Shown: positions 52,464 through 61,661 of the stretch, in pieces | Numbering within the stretch: position 1 is the stretch's first letter | How the letters are laid out: each line of letters opens with the position of its first letter | Assembly: GCA_965228215.1 (NCBI GenBank) | Contig: OZ245800.1 | Span: forward strand, 2,046,001 to 2,110,000 | DNA length: 64,000 bases | Direction of reading: 5' to 3' | Origin: Maricaulis sp965228215 | GTDB taxonomy: Bacteria > Pseudomonadota > Alphaproteobacteria > Caulobacterales > Maricaulaceae | Notes under the pieces: model-generated | The model's database searches: none | What the model was told of the DNA's origin: nothing | Seen by the model: only the letters and a program-made list of their open reading frames with translations | Program-made: the position numbers and the translations under genes

Positions 52464-52571
52464 CGCGAGACTTTCCCTCGAAGGTAGATTTCGCTAGCCT
52501 GAATTCGCGCAGTGGGGGCGCATTCCTCGACCGGTTGCGCCCGGTCGTCGAATTCAGAGGGGATAGATCCC

Positions 52572-52907
52572 ATGAAAAAACTCGTTCTTGCCGCACTGGC
52601 TGCGGCAGCGCTGACGGCGCCTGTCCTGGCGGACGGCATGTCCAATGCCATCGGCAATACAGTGCGTGTCTCGGTCGGCGAACAATATTTCGACGCGACC
52701 TTTAACGCGGACGGCAGCTACAGCGACAGCCGCGGCATTGCCGGCAGCTGGACATTTGACGGCCAGCTCTGCATCACGGTGAATACCGAAGAGGGTGCCA
52801 TGACCAATTGCGGTCCCTGGAATGAGGACCTCGCTGTCGGCGGCAGCTGGTCAACCTCCGGCTGGTCCGATGACGGCACGGAAGTGACCGTCGAGATTAT
52901 CGGCTGA
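52572..52907 (+). CDS. Small secreted protein, unknown
   Basis: 111 residues from ATG at 52572 (GAGGGG upstream). Signal peptide MKKLVLAALAAAALTAPVLA. The mature part is rich in Gly, Ser and Asp, with short repeats of aromatic and glycine residues (YFDATFNADGSYSDSRGIAG, SWTFDGQLCITVNTEEGAMT, GGSWSTSGWSDDG). Two cysteines may pair. This looks like a small beta-strand domain but matches no family I know. A strong terminator lies 26 bases after the stop. Confidence 0.65.
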   Translation: MKKLVLAALAAAALTAPVLADGMSNAIGNTVRVSVGEQYFDATFNADGSYSDSRGIAGSWTFDGQLCITVNTEEGAMTNCGPWNEDLAVGGSWSTSGWSDDGTEVTVEIIG

Positions 52908-52932
52908 CCAGGTCTCGATTGCTTGCGATTTG

Positions 52933-52958
52933 AACGGGCGGTTTCGACCGCCCGTTTT
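52933..52958 (+). terminator. Strong intrinsic terminator
   Basis: AACGGGCGGT (52933-52942), TTCG tetraloop, ACCGCCCGTT (52947-52956), and further T. A ten-base stem with a stable tetraloop ends the transcript of the small secreted protein. Confidence 0.9.
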
Positions 52959-53011
52959 GCTTTGCGGCCTGTTTTTGATCGCTTCGTCGGGTGACGCCAG
53001 AGAAGCGCGTT

Positions 53012-53040
53012 TTGCGGCAGGCGAGTTTTGGGCGCATAAT
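53012..53040 (+). promoter_or_regulatory. Candidate sigma-70-type promoter
   Basis: TTGCGG (53012-53017), 17-base spacer, CATAAT (53035-53040). It would start a transcript with a leader of about 50 bases for the secreted gene at 53097, and lies after the terminator of the previous gene. Confidence 0.45.
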
Positions 53041-53096
53041 ACGCGCCAAGAGGGATTTCTGGCGCGCCTTCGGGGGAGGGCGCAGGGAGGACCCTC

Positions 53097-53552
53097 ATGC
53101 CCAATTTTTTCGCTTCCATCCGCAATGTTGCACTGGCAGTTTGCCTGGCGTTCGCCTTGCCGGCTGCCGCCAGCGCAGCGGCCTATATCAAGTATGACGG
53201 TGTCGACGGCGAGTCCCAGTCGGCGGTCGATTACGGTGAATTGGCCAGTTCCACACGTGTCGCCGACATCCTGTTCGCGCTCGGCCAGCGTACCGGGATG
53301 AACGCCAATCGCATCCAGCTGCACTACCGCGGACAAGTGCTCGCGAATTCGCAGACCCTCTCGCAATTGCCCCGTACCGGTGCGTCTTGCCGGGTGCCTC
53401 CGGCGACACGGCGTGGTCTCCAGAAGCAGCGGGAACAGGTGAGCTTCTGCTATCAGAAAATCATCTGGACGGTCACGCGCGACCGCTCCGGCCGTTTCCA
53501 GCTGGTCGAAACATTCGAGGACATGCCGCGCCGTCGCCGTATCGGCGGCTAG
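53097..53552 (+). CDS. Secreted protein with Hcp-like N-terminal segment, unknown
   Basis: 151 residues with a signal peptide (VALAVCLAFALPAAASA, cut near residue 28). The mature start AAYIKYDGVDGESQ resembles the N-terminus of Hcp tube proteins (x-L-x-x-D-G-x-x-G-E-S), but the rest does not follow Hcp closely. It ends with a basic RRRRIGG. Two cysteines, in GASCRVPPATRR and VSFCYQKIIWT, could pair. Function unknown. AGGGAGGA precedes the ATG. Confidence 0.6.
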   Translation: MPNFFASIRNVALAVCLAFALPAAASAAAYIKYDGVDGESQSAVDYGELASSTRVADILFALGQRTGMNANRIQLHYRGQVLANSQTLSQLPRTGASCRVPPATRRGLQKQREQVSFCYQKIIWTVTRDRSGRFQLVETFEDMPRRRRIGG

Positions 53553-53683
53553 GGCAGTCCGCGCAGGAAATTCGCGTCCCGCAAGAATTGCCGCGACCTT
53601 GCCGCATTCCTCCGCTAGCGTGGCCTGCGAGGTGACAGATGCGCCCCTGGGGAGGGCCGTGTCGTAATCCCGGGGGGATGGAG

Positions 53684-54301
53684 ATGTTCGGACGTATTGC
53701 AATGACGGGTCTGACCGTGATGGTCGCCATGGTGCTTGCCCTGGCGATCCTGGTCATTCTGGGCGTCTATGCGCCGCTCTGGCTGCACTGGGTGCAGGAC
53801 GGGGCCGATTTGATCGAGCGCGCCGTGACATCCACGGGTTTGCCCAGCCGGTATAATGTCTGGGTTGGTATCTTCGCTGCCTCCGAAGCCATCGTCATTC
53901 TGATCTTCACGATCATCGCGCGCATCCTGCTTGCGATCTTCCTGGCACCGGTCTCCCCGTCACGGCGAGGCAGCGGGCTGGGAAGCCTGCTCGCGAGCCT
54001 GGGTTCGATGACGACCTCGCTCTTCCTCGCCTTCGTGCTGGGCATTCTGATGCTGGTCAGCCTGGGCATTGTCGCGCCGGATATTCTCGACTCCATGCTG
54101 TCGGCTGCCGGATGGGTTGAAACCCAGCTGGAAAGCACCGGATTGCCGTTCCGCTGGAACAATATCCTTCGCCTGCTGATAGCCGACGACCAGATCCTGC
54201 TGCTCTTCTTCACGATCCTCGCGCGCATCCTGCTGGCAGCGCTGGCGACGGGTGTGCAGGGCGCAATCAGTCCGGATGAGCGGCGGCCCCTGGCCATCTA
54301 G
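53684..54301 (+). CDS. Membrane protein with an internal duplication, unknown
   Basis: 205 residues. ATG 53684 is preferred because GGGGGG is six bases upstream; ATG 53678 is too close. The sequence is a tandem repeat of about 100 residues: each half has a membrane helix, a loop with TSTGLPSRYN or ESTGLPFRWN, and a second helix with FTIIARILLAIF or FTILARILLAAL. Four membrane segments in all. Both loops end in a basic or acidic patch. The matching halves point to one ancestral two-helix unit. Confidence 0.72.
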   Translation: MFGRIAMTGLTVMVAMVLALAILVILGVYAPLWLHWVQDGADLIERAVTSTGLPSRYNVWVGIFAASEAIVILIFTIIARILLAIFLAPVSPSRRGSGLGSLLASLGSMTTSLFLAFVLGILMLVSLGIVAPDILDSMLSAAGWVETQLESTGLPFRWNNILRLLIADDQILLLFFTILARILLAALATGVQGAISPDERRPLAI

Positions 54302-54329
54302 GCCTTGGCCGGACCGAGCGGGAGGCCGC

Positions 54330-55343
54330 TCAGTCGCTGGACAGGGCGTCCACGAGATGGGGCAGGCTGAGATCCATGCGGTAATCCACGGATGAGTGAT
54401 TGTCGGGGAATTCCTCGTACACATGCTCGATCCCGAGTGCGTCGAGGCCCCGCGACATGCGCCGGGCGCCGTAGAGCAGATTGTACTGATCCACATCCCC
54501 GCAATCGATGTAGATGGCCTTGAGCTTGCGCAGGCCTTCACCGTGTTCCGCGAGCATTTCCACCGGGTCCCATTTCATCCATTCGGCCCAGCGTTCCGGA
54601 ATGCGTTCGCACGTATCCATCGTGACCGGCAGGCGAATGCCCAGATAGGCGTCCGGATCGGGATCATAGCTGGCGGCCATGGCCAGCATCATCAGGGCGT
54701 GAAGATCGGATCCGTCGACCTTCCTCGCGGCCTCGAACGCGGCGACAAAACTCTCGATCGTGCCGCCATGTTTCGCGATCCGGCGCAAGGTGTGGGCGAA
54801 ATCCGCGGCAAACATGAGTTCGAATCCCATATCGCCGGAATGGCTGGCTGCTGCTGCCCAGACATCGGGGTAGAGCAGGGCATGCACCATGGCGCCATAA
54901 CCGCCTGAACTCTTGCCGAACACGCCCCGGCGTCCCGTGCCACCGCAGCCGTACTCCGTCTCCACGAAGGGCACGACTTCCTGCGTGACGAAATCCGCCC
55001 AATTCCCCATCGCGGCGGAATTGACGTACTGATTGCCGCCGAGCCGGGTGAAACAGTCCGGGAAGGCGATGACGCAGGGTTTCAGCTTGCCTTCGGCGAT
55101 CAGCCGGTCTGCGCGTTCGGGGACATTCTCGCCGAAATTGAGCCAGGCCGTGTGTTTGGGGCCGCCGGCTGTGAAGCCGACCAGGTCCATCAGGAAGGGC
55201 AGGTCGCGGCCGTCATGACCATGCGGCACATAGACGTCCACGCGTCGCCGCGTCGGGTCGCCGAGCATGTTGTTCGCAACGGCGGTGCTGTCGATGAAAT
55301 GGGTGGTGACGGTGCCGGAGGGCGTGGAATGATCGCGTTTCAT
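54330..55343 (-). CDS. Esterase of the alpha/beta-hydrolase fold (putative esterase family)
   Basis: 337 residues. The nucleophile elbow is GKSSGGYGAMVHALLYPDVW near residue 145, with Asp and His expected in DCGDVDQYN and EFPDNHSSVDY, matching the esterase D / enterochelin esterase group. No signal peptide, so it may be cytoplasmic. The ester it cleaves is unknown. It overlaps the preceding membrane protein gene by four bases (ATGA), so the two are one unit. Confidence 0.85.
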   Translation of the reverse strand: MKRDHSTPSGTVTTHFIDSTAVANNMLGDPTRRRVDVYVPHGHDGRDLPFLMDLVGFTAGGPKHTAWLNFGENVPERADRLIAEGKLKPCVIAFPDCFTRLGGNQYVNSAAMGNWADFVTQEVVPFVETEYGCGGTGRRGVFGKSSGGYGAMVHALLYPDVWAAAASHSGDMGFELMFAADFAHTLRRIAKHGGTIESFVAAFEAARKVDGSDLHALMMLAMAASYDPDPDAYLGIRLPVTMDTCERIPERWAEWMKWDPVEMLAEHGEGLRKLKAIYIDCGDVDQYNLLYGARRMSRGLDALGIEHVYEEFPDNHSSVDYRMDLSLPHLVDALSSD

Positions 55344-55792
55344 GTCCGTTGTTTAGACCGGTCCAGCTGGGTGCGCCAGTTCATTGCCAGCAGCAGGACG
55401 GCGGAGTCGACACCCAGCATGGCGAAGCCGACCATTTGCGGGAATTCCGGATTGAAACTCATCAGGATCCACGCCGTCATCCGGGCGATGGCGCCCAGCG
55501 TGTAGGGCAGGGCGAAATAGCCCGACCTCCGCCACAGCAGGACATAGGCGAGCCAGTAGCTGAGCAGGGCAACCGTGCCCAGTATCCACCCGGTCACAGG
55601 CACGGCGCGCACGGCACCGTGCGTGGTCCCCGGCGGCATGACGGCGTAGGGATCGATGAGATGGATGACACCGGCGGACATCCAGTAGGTCGACACAATA
55701 CACGGCAGGAGGGCGAGCACGACCATCGGCCGCCAGAAGCGCCGTGCCAGTTCGGCCGACGGTGTTGGTGTTGCTGAATCGCTGCCCCGCAT
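55340..55792 (-). CDS. Small membrane protein upstream of the esterase, unknown
   Basis: 150 residues from ATG at 55792. Four membrane segments (for example VVLALLPCIVSTYWMSAGVI, WILGTVALLSYWLAYVLLWR, and MVGFAMLGVDSAVLLLAMNW). The frame stays open 74 codons upstream, but that stretch is antisense to the phosphoribosyltransferase gene. No family recognised. Coupled to the esterase by an ATGA overlap. Confidence 0.7.
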   Translation of the reverse strand: MRGSDSATPTPSAELARRFWRPMVVLALLPCIVSTYWMSAGVIHLIDPYAVMPPGTTHGAVRAVPVTGWILGTVALLSYWLAYVLLWRRSGYFALPYTLGAIARMTAWILMSFNPEFPQMVGFAMLGVDSAVLLLAMNWRTQLDRSKQRT

Positions 55793-55877
55793 GACAGGAA
55801 GACTAGCGCTGTGGCGAAAGACAACAAGTCCGGACCCGGCCACTTGAGCCCGCGCCGCAATCGCGCCAGTTTGCGTC

Positions 55878-56435
55878 ATGGCTGTTTCCAAGACCTTCAT
55901 TTCCGCTGACGAATTGCTGGCCGACAGCTTTCGTCTCGCCCGTAAGATCCATGAGAGCGATTTCCGGCCGACCCATATCGTGGGAGTCTGGCGCGGCGGT
56001 GCCCCGATCGGCATCGCCGTTCAGGAATATCTCGAATTCCGGGGTATCAAGACCGACCATATCGCCATCCGGACCTCGTCCTACACGGATATCGGGACGC
56101 AGGCGCGGGAGGTCCGTGTGCATGGCGAGGGATATCTCGTGGACACGCTTGAAGCCGAGGACCGGCTGTTGATCGTCGATGACACGTTTGACAGCGGGCG
56201 CTCGATCGATGCGGCATTGCGCACGCTGAAGGCCAAGTGCCGGCGGAATTTTCCGCAACAGGCGCGCATCGCCACGATCTATTACAAGCCGACGCTGAAC
56301 CAGACCGAGATCCAGCCGGATTACTATCTCCACCAGACCGAGGACTGGCTGGTCTTTCCCCATGAATTGTGCGGCCTGACCGATGAGGAATTAGCCCGCA
56401 AGGGGGCCGTCGCCGAGTGTGTCACCGGCGAATGA
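55878..56435 (+). CDS. Purine-type phosphoribosyltransferase
   Basis: 185 residues. PRPP-binding loop DRLLIVDDTFDSGRSIDAAL near residue 95, and the upstream HIVGVWRGGAPIGIAVQEYL near 40, place it in the PRT family closest to hypoxanthine/xanthine phosphoribosyltransferases. Substrate (hypoxanthine, xanthine or guanine) is not decided. It overlaps the next small gene by four bases. With apt, it would give the cell a second purine salvage step. Confidence 0.88.
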   Translation: MAVSKTFISADELLADSFRLARKIHESDFRPTHIVGVWRGGAPIGIAVQEYLEFRGIKTDHIAIRTSSYTDIGTQAREVRVHGEGYLVDTLEAEDRLLIVDDTFDSGRSIDAALRTLKAKCRRNFPQQARIATIYYKPTLNQTEIQPDYYLHQTEDWLVFPHELCGLTDEELARKGAVAECVTGE

Positions 56436-56725
56436 GCCTGGTGACTGAAGCCCAGTTGCGCGGCGTGCTTCTCCTCGCCGAAGCCGGGCTGGATGAGGCC
56501 CAGACCGCGTTGTGGGAATCGGTGCGTATCGAACCGGAAATCTGGACGGGTCCGGCGGGCCAAGGTGACGGCTTCGGTGTCTGGGTCATTGCCCGTTCGG
56601 GCAATGAGGTGATCTGGCTAGACGCACCCAGTGGCAAATTCCGTTCGGGTTATTTCCAGCAGGCGGGTGCGATCAGCTCACCAAGCTGTGATCTCGGCGA
56701 ATTGTCTGAAGTTCTCGGCGTTTAA
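56432..56725 (+). CDS. Small conserved-looking protein of unknown function
   Basis: 97 residues from ATG at 56432, which overlaps the phosphoribosyltransferase stop (ATGA). No signal peptide or membrane helix. Sequence features: TEAQLRGVLLLAEAGLDEAQ at the N-terminus and VWVIARSGNEVIWLDAPSGK near residue 55, which looks like a small beta sheet. No family recognised; the coupling to the phosphoribosyltransferase is the only clue to its use. Confidence 0.65.
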   Translation: MSLVTEAQLRGVLLLAEAGLDEAQTALWESVRIEPEIWTGPAGQGDGFGVWVIARSGNEVIWLDAPSGKFRSGYFQQAGAISSPSCDLGELSEVLGV

Positions 56726-56793
56726 CAGGGGGCAGACGAGGCGGGCATAAGCGAGCGGCTTGAATCCCGCAACGGTCTTCCCATCTGGGCGCC

Positions 56794-57210
56794 ATGCGAA
56801 ATTTCATGCCTAAAATACACCGGTGGGGCACCGCCGGACTGATCCTGCTCGAAGCCCTCTATTCACTCGGATGGGTGGTTCTGGTCCTGCTCAATCGCAG
56901 CGGCATCGATATCAGTCCGGTTGTCGGGCTCGACACGGCCCGCGCCCTTCTCGAGATCAGTTTTGCGCAGGATCTCCTGCTGTTCGCGGCGGCGTCGTCC
57001 GTCTGGACGGCCTTCGCGCTCTACGCTGGAAGGATCCGGGGCGCGGCGATCGCCTATCTTCTCGCTATCGCCTTCTCGAAGGCGGACTGGGTGGTGATGG
57101 CGCTGCAGAGTTTCGAGCGCATGGCCGTTGAGGGTTATGTGAGCCTGATCTACCAGATCCTGGTGCTGGGCCTGTTGATCAGCCGGCCCCGCAATCCCCA
57201 GCCTGCCTAG
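56794..57210 (+). CDS. Membrane protein, unknown function
   Basis: 138 residues, four predicted membrane segments (TAGLILLEALYSLGWVVLVL, LLLFAAASSVWTAFALYAG, GAAIAYLLAIAFSKADWVVM, and VSLIYQILVLGLLISR). No motif that names a family. An alternative start is ATG at 56806. Its stop shares CTAG with the convergent nadC. Confidence 0.7.
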   Translation: MRNFMPKIHRWGTAGLILLEALYSLGWVVLVLLNRSGIDISPVVGLDTARALLEISFAQDLLLFAAASSVWTAFALYAGRIRGAAIAYLLAIAFSKADWVVMALQSFERMAVEGYVSLIYQILVLGLLISRPRNPQPA

Positions 57211-58055
57211 GCCTCGTCGAGACCGATATCGAAATTGGGCGCGGAATGGGTAAGGGCGCCGACCGAGATCACGTCGACGCCGGTTTCCGCGATTCCCCGC
57301 ACGGTTTCGAGATTGACCCCGCCGGAGGCCTCGAGCGCGACCCGTCCACCAGCTGTGCTGACAGCGGCGCGCAGGTCATCGAGACTGAAATTGTCGAGCA
57401 GAATGCTCTCGGCACCCGCCGCGACGGCTTCGGCGAGCTGGTCCAGCCGGTCGATCTCCACCGCGACCCGGGTCATGTGCCCGGCATGGGCCCTGGCGGC
57501 CGTCACGGCGGCCTTCACGCCGCCCGCAACAGCAACATGATTGTCCTTGATCAGGATCGCATCATCGAGGCCGTAGCGGTGCAGCGCGCCGCCGCCGGCC
57601 TGCACCGCCTGGAGTTCGAAGGCGCGCAATCCGGGCGTTGTCTTGCGCGTGTGCACGATGCGCACACCGGTGCCCGCCACCGCGTCGACATAGCGGCGTG
57701 TGAAGCTCGCAATACCGGACATGCGGCCGAGGAAGTTCAGAGCGATGCGTTCGGCGGCAAGCAGCGCGCGGGCATTGCCTGTTACGCTGGCCAGAACATC
57801 ACCGGCTTCGATGGCCGAGCCGTCCTGCCGTTCGATCTGCAATTCGGCTGACGGGTCCATCTGGCGCACGGCCTCGACCGCTGCCTCCATCCCGCACAAC
57901 ACACCGTTTTCACGGGCCCGGAAAACAAAACCTGCCCGGGCATCGGCGGGGACGCAGGCCAGCGAGGTGATGTCACCGCGTCCGCCCTGGTCTTCGGCGA
58001 AGGCTCGGGTGACGGTTTCGGTCACGATATGTCGGGGCAGGGGTGAGACGGGCAT
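57207..58055 (-). CDS. nadC: Nicotinate-nucleotide pyrophosphorylase (carboxylating)
   Basis: 282 residues from ATG at 58055. NadC turns quinolinate and PRPP into nicotinate mononucleotide. Marks: FAEDQGGRGDITSLACVPAD near residue 17, RIVHTRKTTPGLRAFELQAV near 145 (phosphate and quinolinate contacts), VAVEIDRLDQLAEAVAAGAE near 210, and ALEASGGVNLETVRGIAETG near 245. Third gene of nadABC, 16 bases after nadB. An earlier in-frame start (58091) would overlap nadB. Confidence 0.95.
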   Translation of the reverse strand: MPVSPLPRHIVTETVTRAFAEDQGGRGDITSLACVPADARAGFVFRARENGVLCGMEAAVEAVRQMDPSAELQIERQDGSAIEAGDVLASVTGNARALLAAERIALNFLGRMSGIASFTRRYVDAVAGTGVRIVHTRKTTPGLRAFELQAVQAGGGALHRYGLDDAILIKDNHVAVAGGVKAAVTAARAHAGHMTRVAVEIDRLDQLAEAVAAGAESILLDNFSLDDLRAAVSTAGGRVALEASGGVNLETVRGIAETGVDVISVGALTHSAPNFDIGLDEA

Positions 58056-58071
58056 GATCAGTCCGCAATCC

Positions 58072-59637
58072 TTATTCGGCCGGTTCGGCAAGGCGGCGCG
58101 GACCGCGGCGTTCGCGGATCCGGTCCAGTGTCAGCCGGCTGTGTTCGGGCGTAGCCGATGTCAGCGGGAAGTCCGAGCGGAAATGTCCGCCCCGGCTCTC
58201 CTCGCGTGCGAGAGCGGCCTCGACGATGAAACGGGCTGCCACCAGGGCATGGGCCTCGCCATGTCGGTTCGTGAACTCAGCGATCAACGCCCGCAATTCC
58301 AACAGGCCGCTGCGCGTGCGCTCGACACCGCAATGCCGGCTCATCATCTGACGCAGCCGGTGCAGGGCGAGCGGCGGGAGTTCGCCATTGATGCAGCTCG
58401 CTGCATCCTGGGCGATCGCGGTCGGCTGTTCGTGATGCGGCTTGCTCGACCCGGCTGGGTGCGGCGCGATGGCCTTGATAGCGCCCGCGCACCGGGCAGC
58501 ACTCACAAGACCTTCGGTAAGCGAATTGGAGGCGAGGCGATTGGCGCCGTGAAGCCCAGTTGAAGCACATTCGCCGATCGCCCAGAGACCGCCGACGCTG
58601 GTCCGGCCGTCAATGTCGGCCTTCACACCGCCCATGTGATAATGGGCCGTTGGTGCGACCGGGATCGGTTCGCGACGCGGATCGATGCCCGCTTGCCGGC
58701 AGGCGGCGAAGACGGCGGGAAAACGATCCGGGAAAGCCTCGCCGATTGCGTCCGTACAATCGAGGAAAGCGCCCTTGCCCTGGCGGTTTTGCCGGTGCAC
58801 GCCGCGCGCCACCACGTCGCGCGGGGCGAGTTCCGCGTCCGGATGAAGGCTTTTCATGAAACGATGACCATCCCGGTCAACCAGGATCGCGCCCTCGCCG
58901 CGCAGGGCCTCGGTGCAGAGTGGGGCCGGGTCGAGCCCTGTATTGAGGGCGGTCGGATGGAATTGTACGAATTCCGGATCCTGGATCACGGCGCCCATGC
59001 GCGCCGCCATGGCCATGGCCTGGCCCTGCGCGCTGGCCGGCGTAGTCGTCAGGGCGAACAGACCGCCGGCCCCGCCCATGGCGAGGATGGTCTCATCTGC
59101 CTCGATCGTGTGGATCTCGCCGTCGGGATCGCGCGCCAGCGCACCGGCACAACGGCCTTCGCCGTCGGTCATCAATTGCTCGGCCCGCCAACCGTCGCGG
59201 ATCTCGACATGCCCGGCATTTCGAACAGCATCGATGAGCGTTGTCATGATCGCGGCGCCTGCACCGTCACCCTTCACCCGGGCGACCCGGTGCCGACTGT
59301 GCGCGGCTTCGCGCGATAATTGCCAGTCTTCGCCGTCACGCTCGAGCGGCGCGCCCAGCGCCGCCAGCGCCCGGACCTCGTTAGCCGCTCCATCGGCCAG
59401 CGCCTGGGCCGCCTGTGCGTCTACCAGGCCTGCGCCCGCCATTAATGTGTCGCGGGCGTGGAGGGCAGGACTGTCATCCTCGGCCAGGGCCGCAGCGACA
59501 CCACCCTGTGCCCAGCCCGACGCCGCGCCTTCGCCCAGCGGCGCGCCCGTCAACAGAATGACCGGACGCGGCGCCAGTCGCAGCGCCGCCCAGAGCCCGG
59601 CAATGCCGGCGCCGATGATGAGGGTGGGGGTGGTCAT
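58072..59637 (-). CDS. nadB: L-aspartate oxidase
   Basis: 521 residues. Flavoenzyme that oxidises L-aspartate to iminoaspartate for NAD synthesis. FAD site PTLIIGAGIAGLWAALRLAP at the start; LGEGAASGWAQGGVAAALAE near residue 33; QFHPTALNTG near 225; HYHMGGVKADIDGRTSVGGL near 345, the succinate-dehydrogenase-like active-site part; and a helical C-terminus with R and S rich LRALIAEFTNRHGEAHALVA. It is 16 bases after nadA. Confidence 0.95.
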   Translation of the reverse strand: MTTPTLIIGAGIAGLWAALRLAPRPVILLTGAPLGEGAASGWAQGGVAAALAEDDSPALHARDTLMAGAGLVDAQAAQALADGAANEVRALAALGAPLERDGEDWQLSREAAHSRHRVARVKGDGAGAAIMTTLIDAVRNAGHVEIRDGWRAEQLMTDGEGRCAGALARDPDGEIHTIEADETILAMGGAGGLFALTTTPASAQGQAMAMAARMGAVIQDPEFVQFHPTALNTGLDPAPLCTEALRGEGAILVDRDGHRFMKSLHPDAELAPRDVVARGVHRQNRQGKGAFLDCTDAIGEAFPDRFPAVFAACRQAGIDPRREPIPVAPTAHYHMGGVKADIDGRTSVGGLWAIGECASTGLHGANRLASNSLTEGLVSAARCAGAIKAIAPHPAGSSKPHHEQPTAIAQDAASCINGELPPLALHRLRQMMSRHCGVERTRSGLLELRALIAEFTNRHGEAHALVAARFIVEAALAREESRGGHFRSDFPLTSATPEHSRLTLDRIRERRGPRRLAEPAE

Positions 59638-59653
59638 GGAGCGACCTCCTCGA

Positions 59654-60766
<1,113 letters not shown>

Positions 60767-60803
60767 ATCCCCGCTCCGTGTCTGGCCCCGCCCGGACGGG
60801 CTT

Positions 60804-60820
60804 ATGCTCAGAGTGAGCAT
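60804..60820 (-). promoter_or_regulatory. NadQ-type operator 1 (perfect palindrome)
   Basis: ATGCTCAGAGTGAGCAT, a perfect 7-3-7 palindrome, 38 bases before nadA. On the minus strand a TATAAA (60825-60820) ends at its edge and would serve as the -10 box, so a bound repressor would block the polymerase. Same core as operators 2 and 3. Confidence 0.7.
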
Positions 60821-60863
60821 TTATAGGGTCCGAAAATCGGCGGGACAGGGCTGTCGCCGCCTT

Positions 60864-60880
60864 ATGCTCGAAATGAGCCT
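60864..60880 (-). promoter_or_regulatory. NadQ-type operator 2 (imperfect palindrome)
   Basis: ATGCTCGAAATGAGCCT, two mismatches to the 7-3-7 symmetry, centre 60 bases from operator 1. Weaker match, so probably a lower-affinity copy. Confidence 0.6.
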
Positions 60881-60899
60881 AACTTGTGCTCACAGATAT

Positions 60900-60916
60900 A
60901 TGCTCAATCTGAGCAT
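60900..60916 (-). promoter_or_regulatory. NadQ-type operator 3 (perfect palindrome)
   Basis: ATGCTCAATCTGAGCAT, a perfect palindrome 134 bases upstream of nadA and 36 bases from operator 2. An additional GTGCTCA half-site is at 60886-60892. Confidence 0.7.
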
Positions 60917-60977
60917 TCCGCAAGCCTCAAGCGTGTTGGAGATGGGTTTTTGCGCCCTGATTCAGCTAGGTGTGGTT

Positions 60978-61652
60978 TCAGAAAGGAACCGGGCAATCGA
61001 AGCGCTGGGTGTCTCCCGAGCCGGGATGGATGATCTCCAGCGTCTGCGCATGCAGGCAGAGGCGGGGACGGGCCGCCAGGGCCTGCTCATGCGCGTAGAG
61101 ATTATCGCCCAGGATCGGATGGCCGAGATGGGCCATGTGAACGCGCAATTGGTGCGAGCGCCCGGTGACGGGAGACAGCTGAACCCGGGTCCAGTTGTCG
61201 CCGCGGTCCAGGACCTGCCAGTCCGTGATGGCCTGGCGTCCGCGTTCGGGGTCGATGTGCTGTTTGGGCCGGTTGGGCCAGTCGGTGATGAGCGGCTGGT
61301 CGACACGGCCGTCATCGGCCGCCATCTCGCCCCAGACCAGCGCCTCGTATCGCTTGCGCGTCCGTCGTTTCTCGAATTGCAGTCCGATATTCCTCTGCGC
61401 CGCGGCCGTGAGCGCCAGAATGATCACGCCGGACGTATCCATGTCGAGACGGTGGATGATGCGCGCTTCGGGATAGTCGAGCCGGGCCCGGCTTTCGAGG
61501 CAGTCGGCCCGTTCCGGACGATTGCCCGGCACGGTCAGCAGGCCGGAGGGTTTGTCCAGGACGAGGATGTGCTCATCGGCATGGATGACTGGCAACGGGC
61601 CGGCGGGCGGCGGTGAATACTCGAAGGGCCGCGGACTTGCAGGCTCGGACAT
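60978..61652 (-). CDS. RluA-family pseudouridine synthase
   Basis: 224 residues. It makes pseudouridine in rRNA or tRNA. The catalytic motif is RIIHRLDMDTSGVIILALTA near residue 65 (HRLDxxTSG with the Asp). Other marks: LVLDKPSGLLTVPGNRPERA near 30 and SPVTGRSHQLRVHMAHLGHP near 160. Shorter than RluC and RluD with no S4 domain, as in RluA. The target site is not decided. It lies 9 bases after nadQ and 61 bases before the nearest nad operator. Confidence 0.93.
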   Translation of the reverse strand: MSEPASPRPFEYSPPPAGPLPVIHADEHILVLDKPSGLLTVPGNRPERADCLESRARLDYPEARIIHRLDMDTSGVIILALTAAAQRNIGLQFEKRRTRKRYEALVWGEMAADDGRVDQPLITDWPNRPKQHIDPERGRQAITDWQVLDRGDNWTRVQLSPVTGRSHQLRVHMAHLGHPILGDNLYAHEQALAARPRLCLHAQTLEIIHPGSGDTQRFDCPVPF

Positions 61653-61661
61653 GGCGATCGC

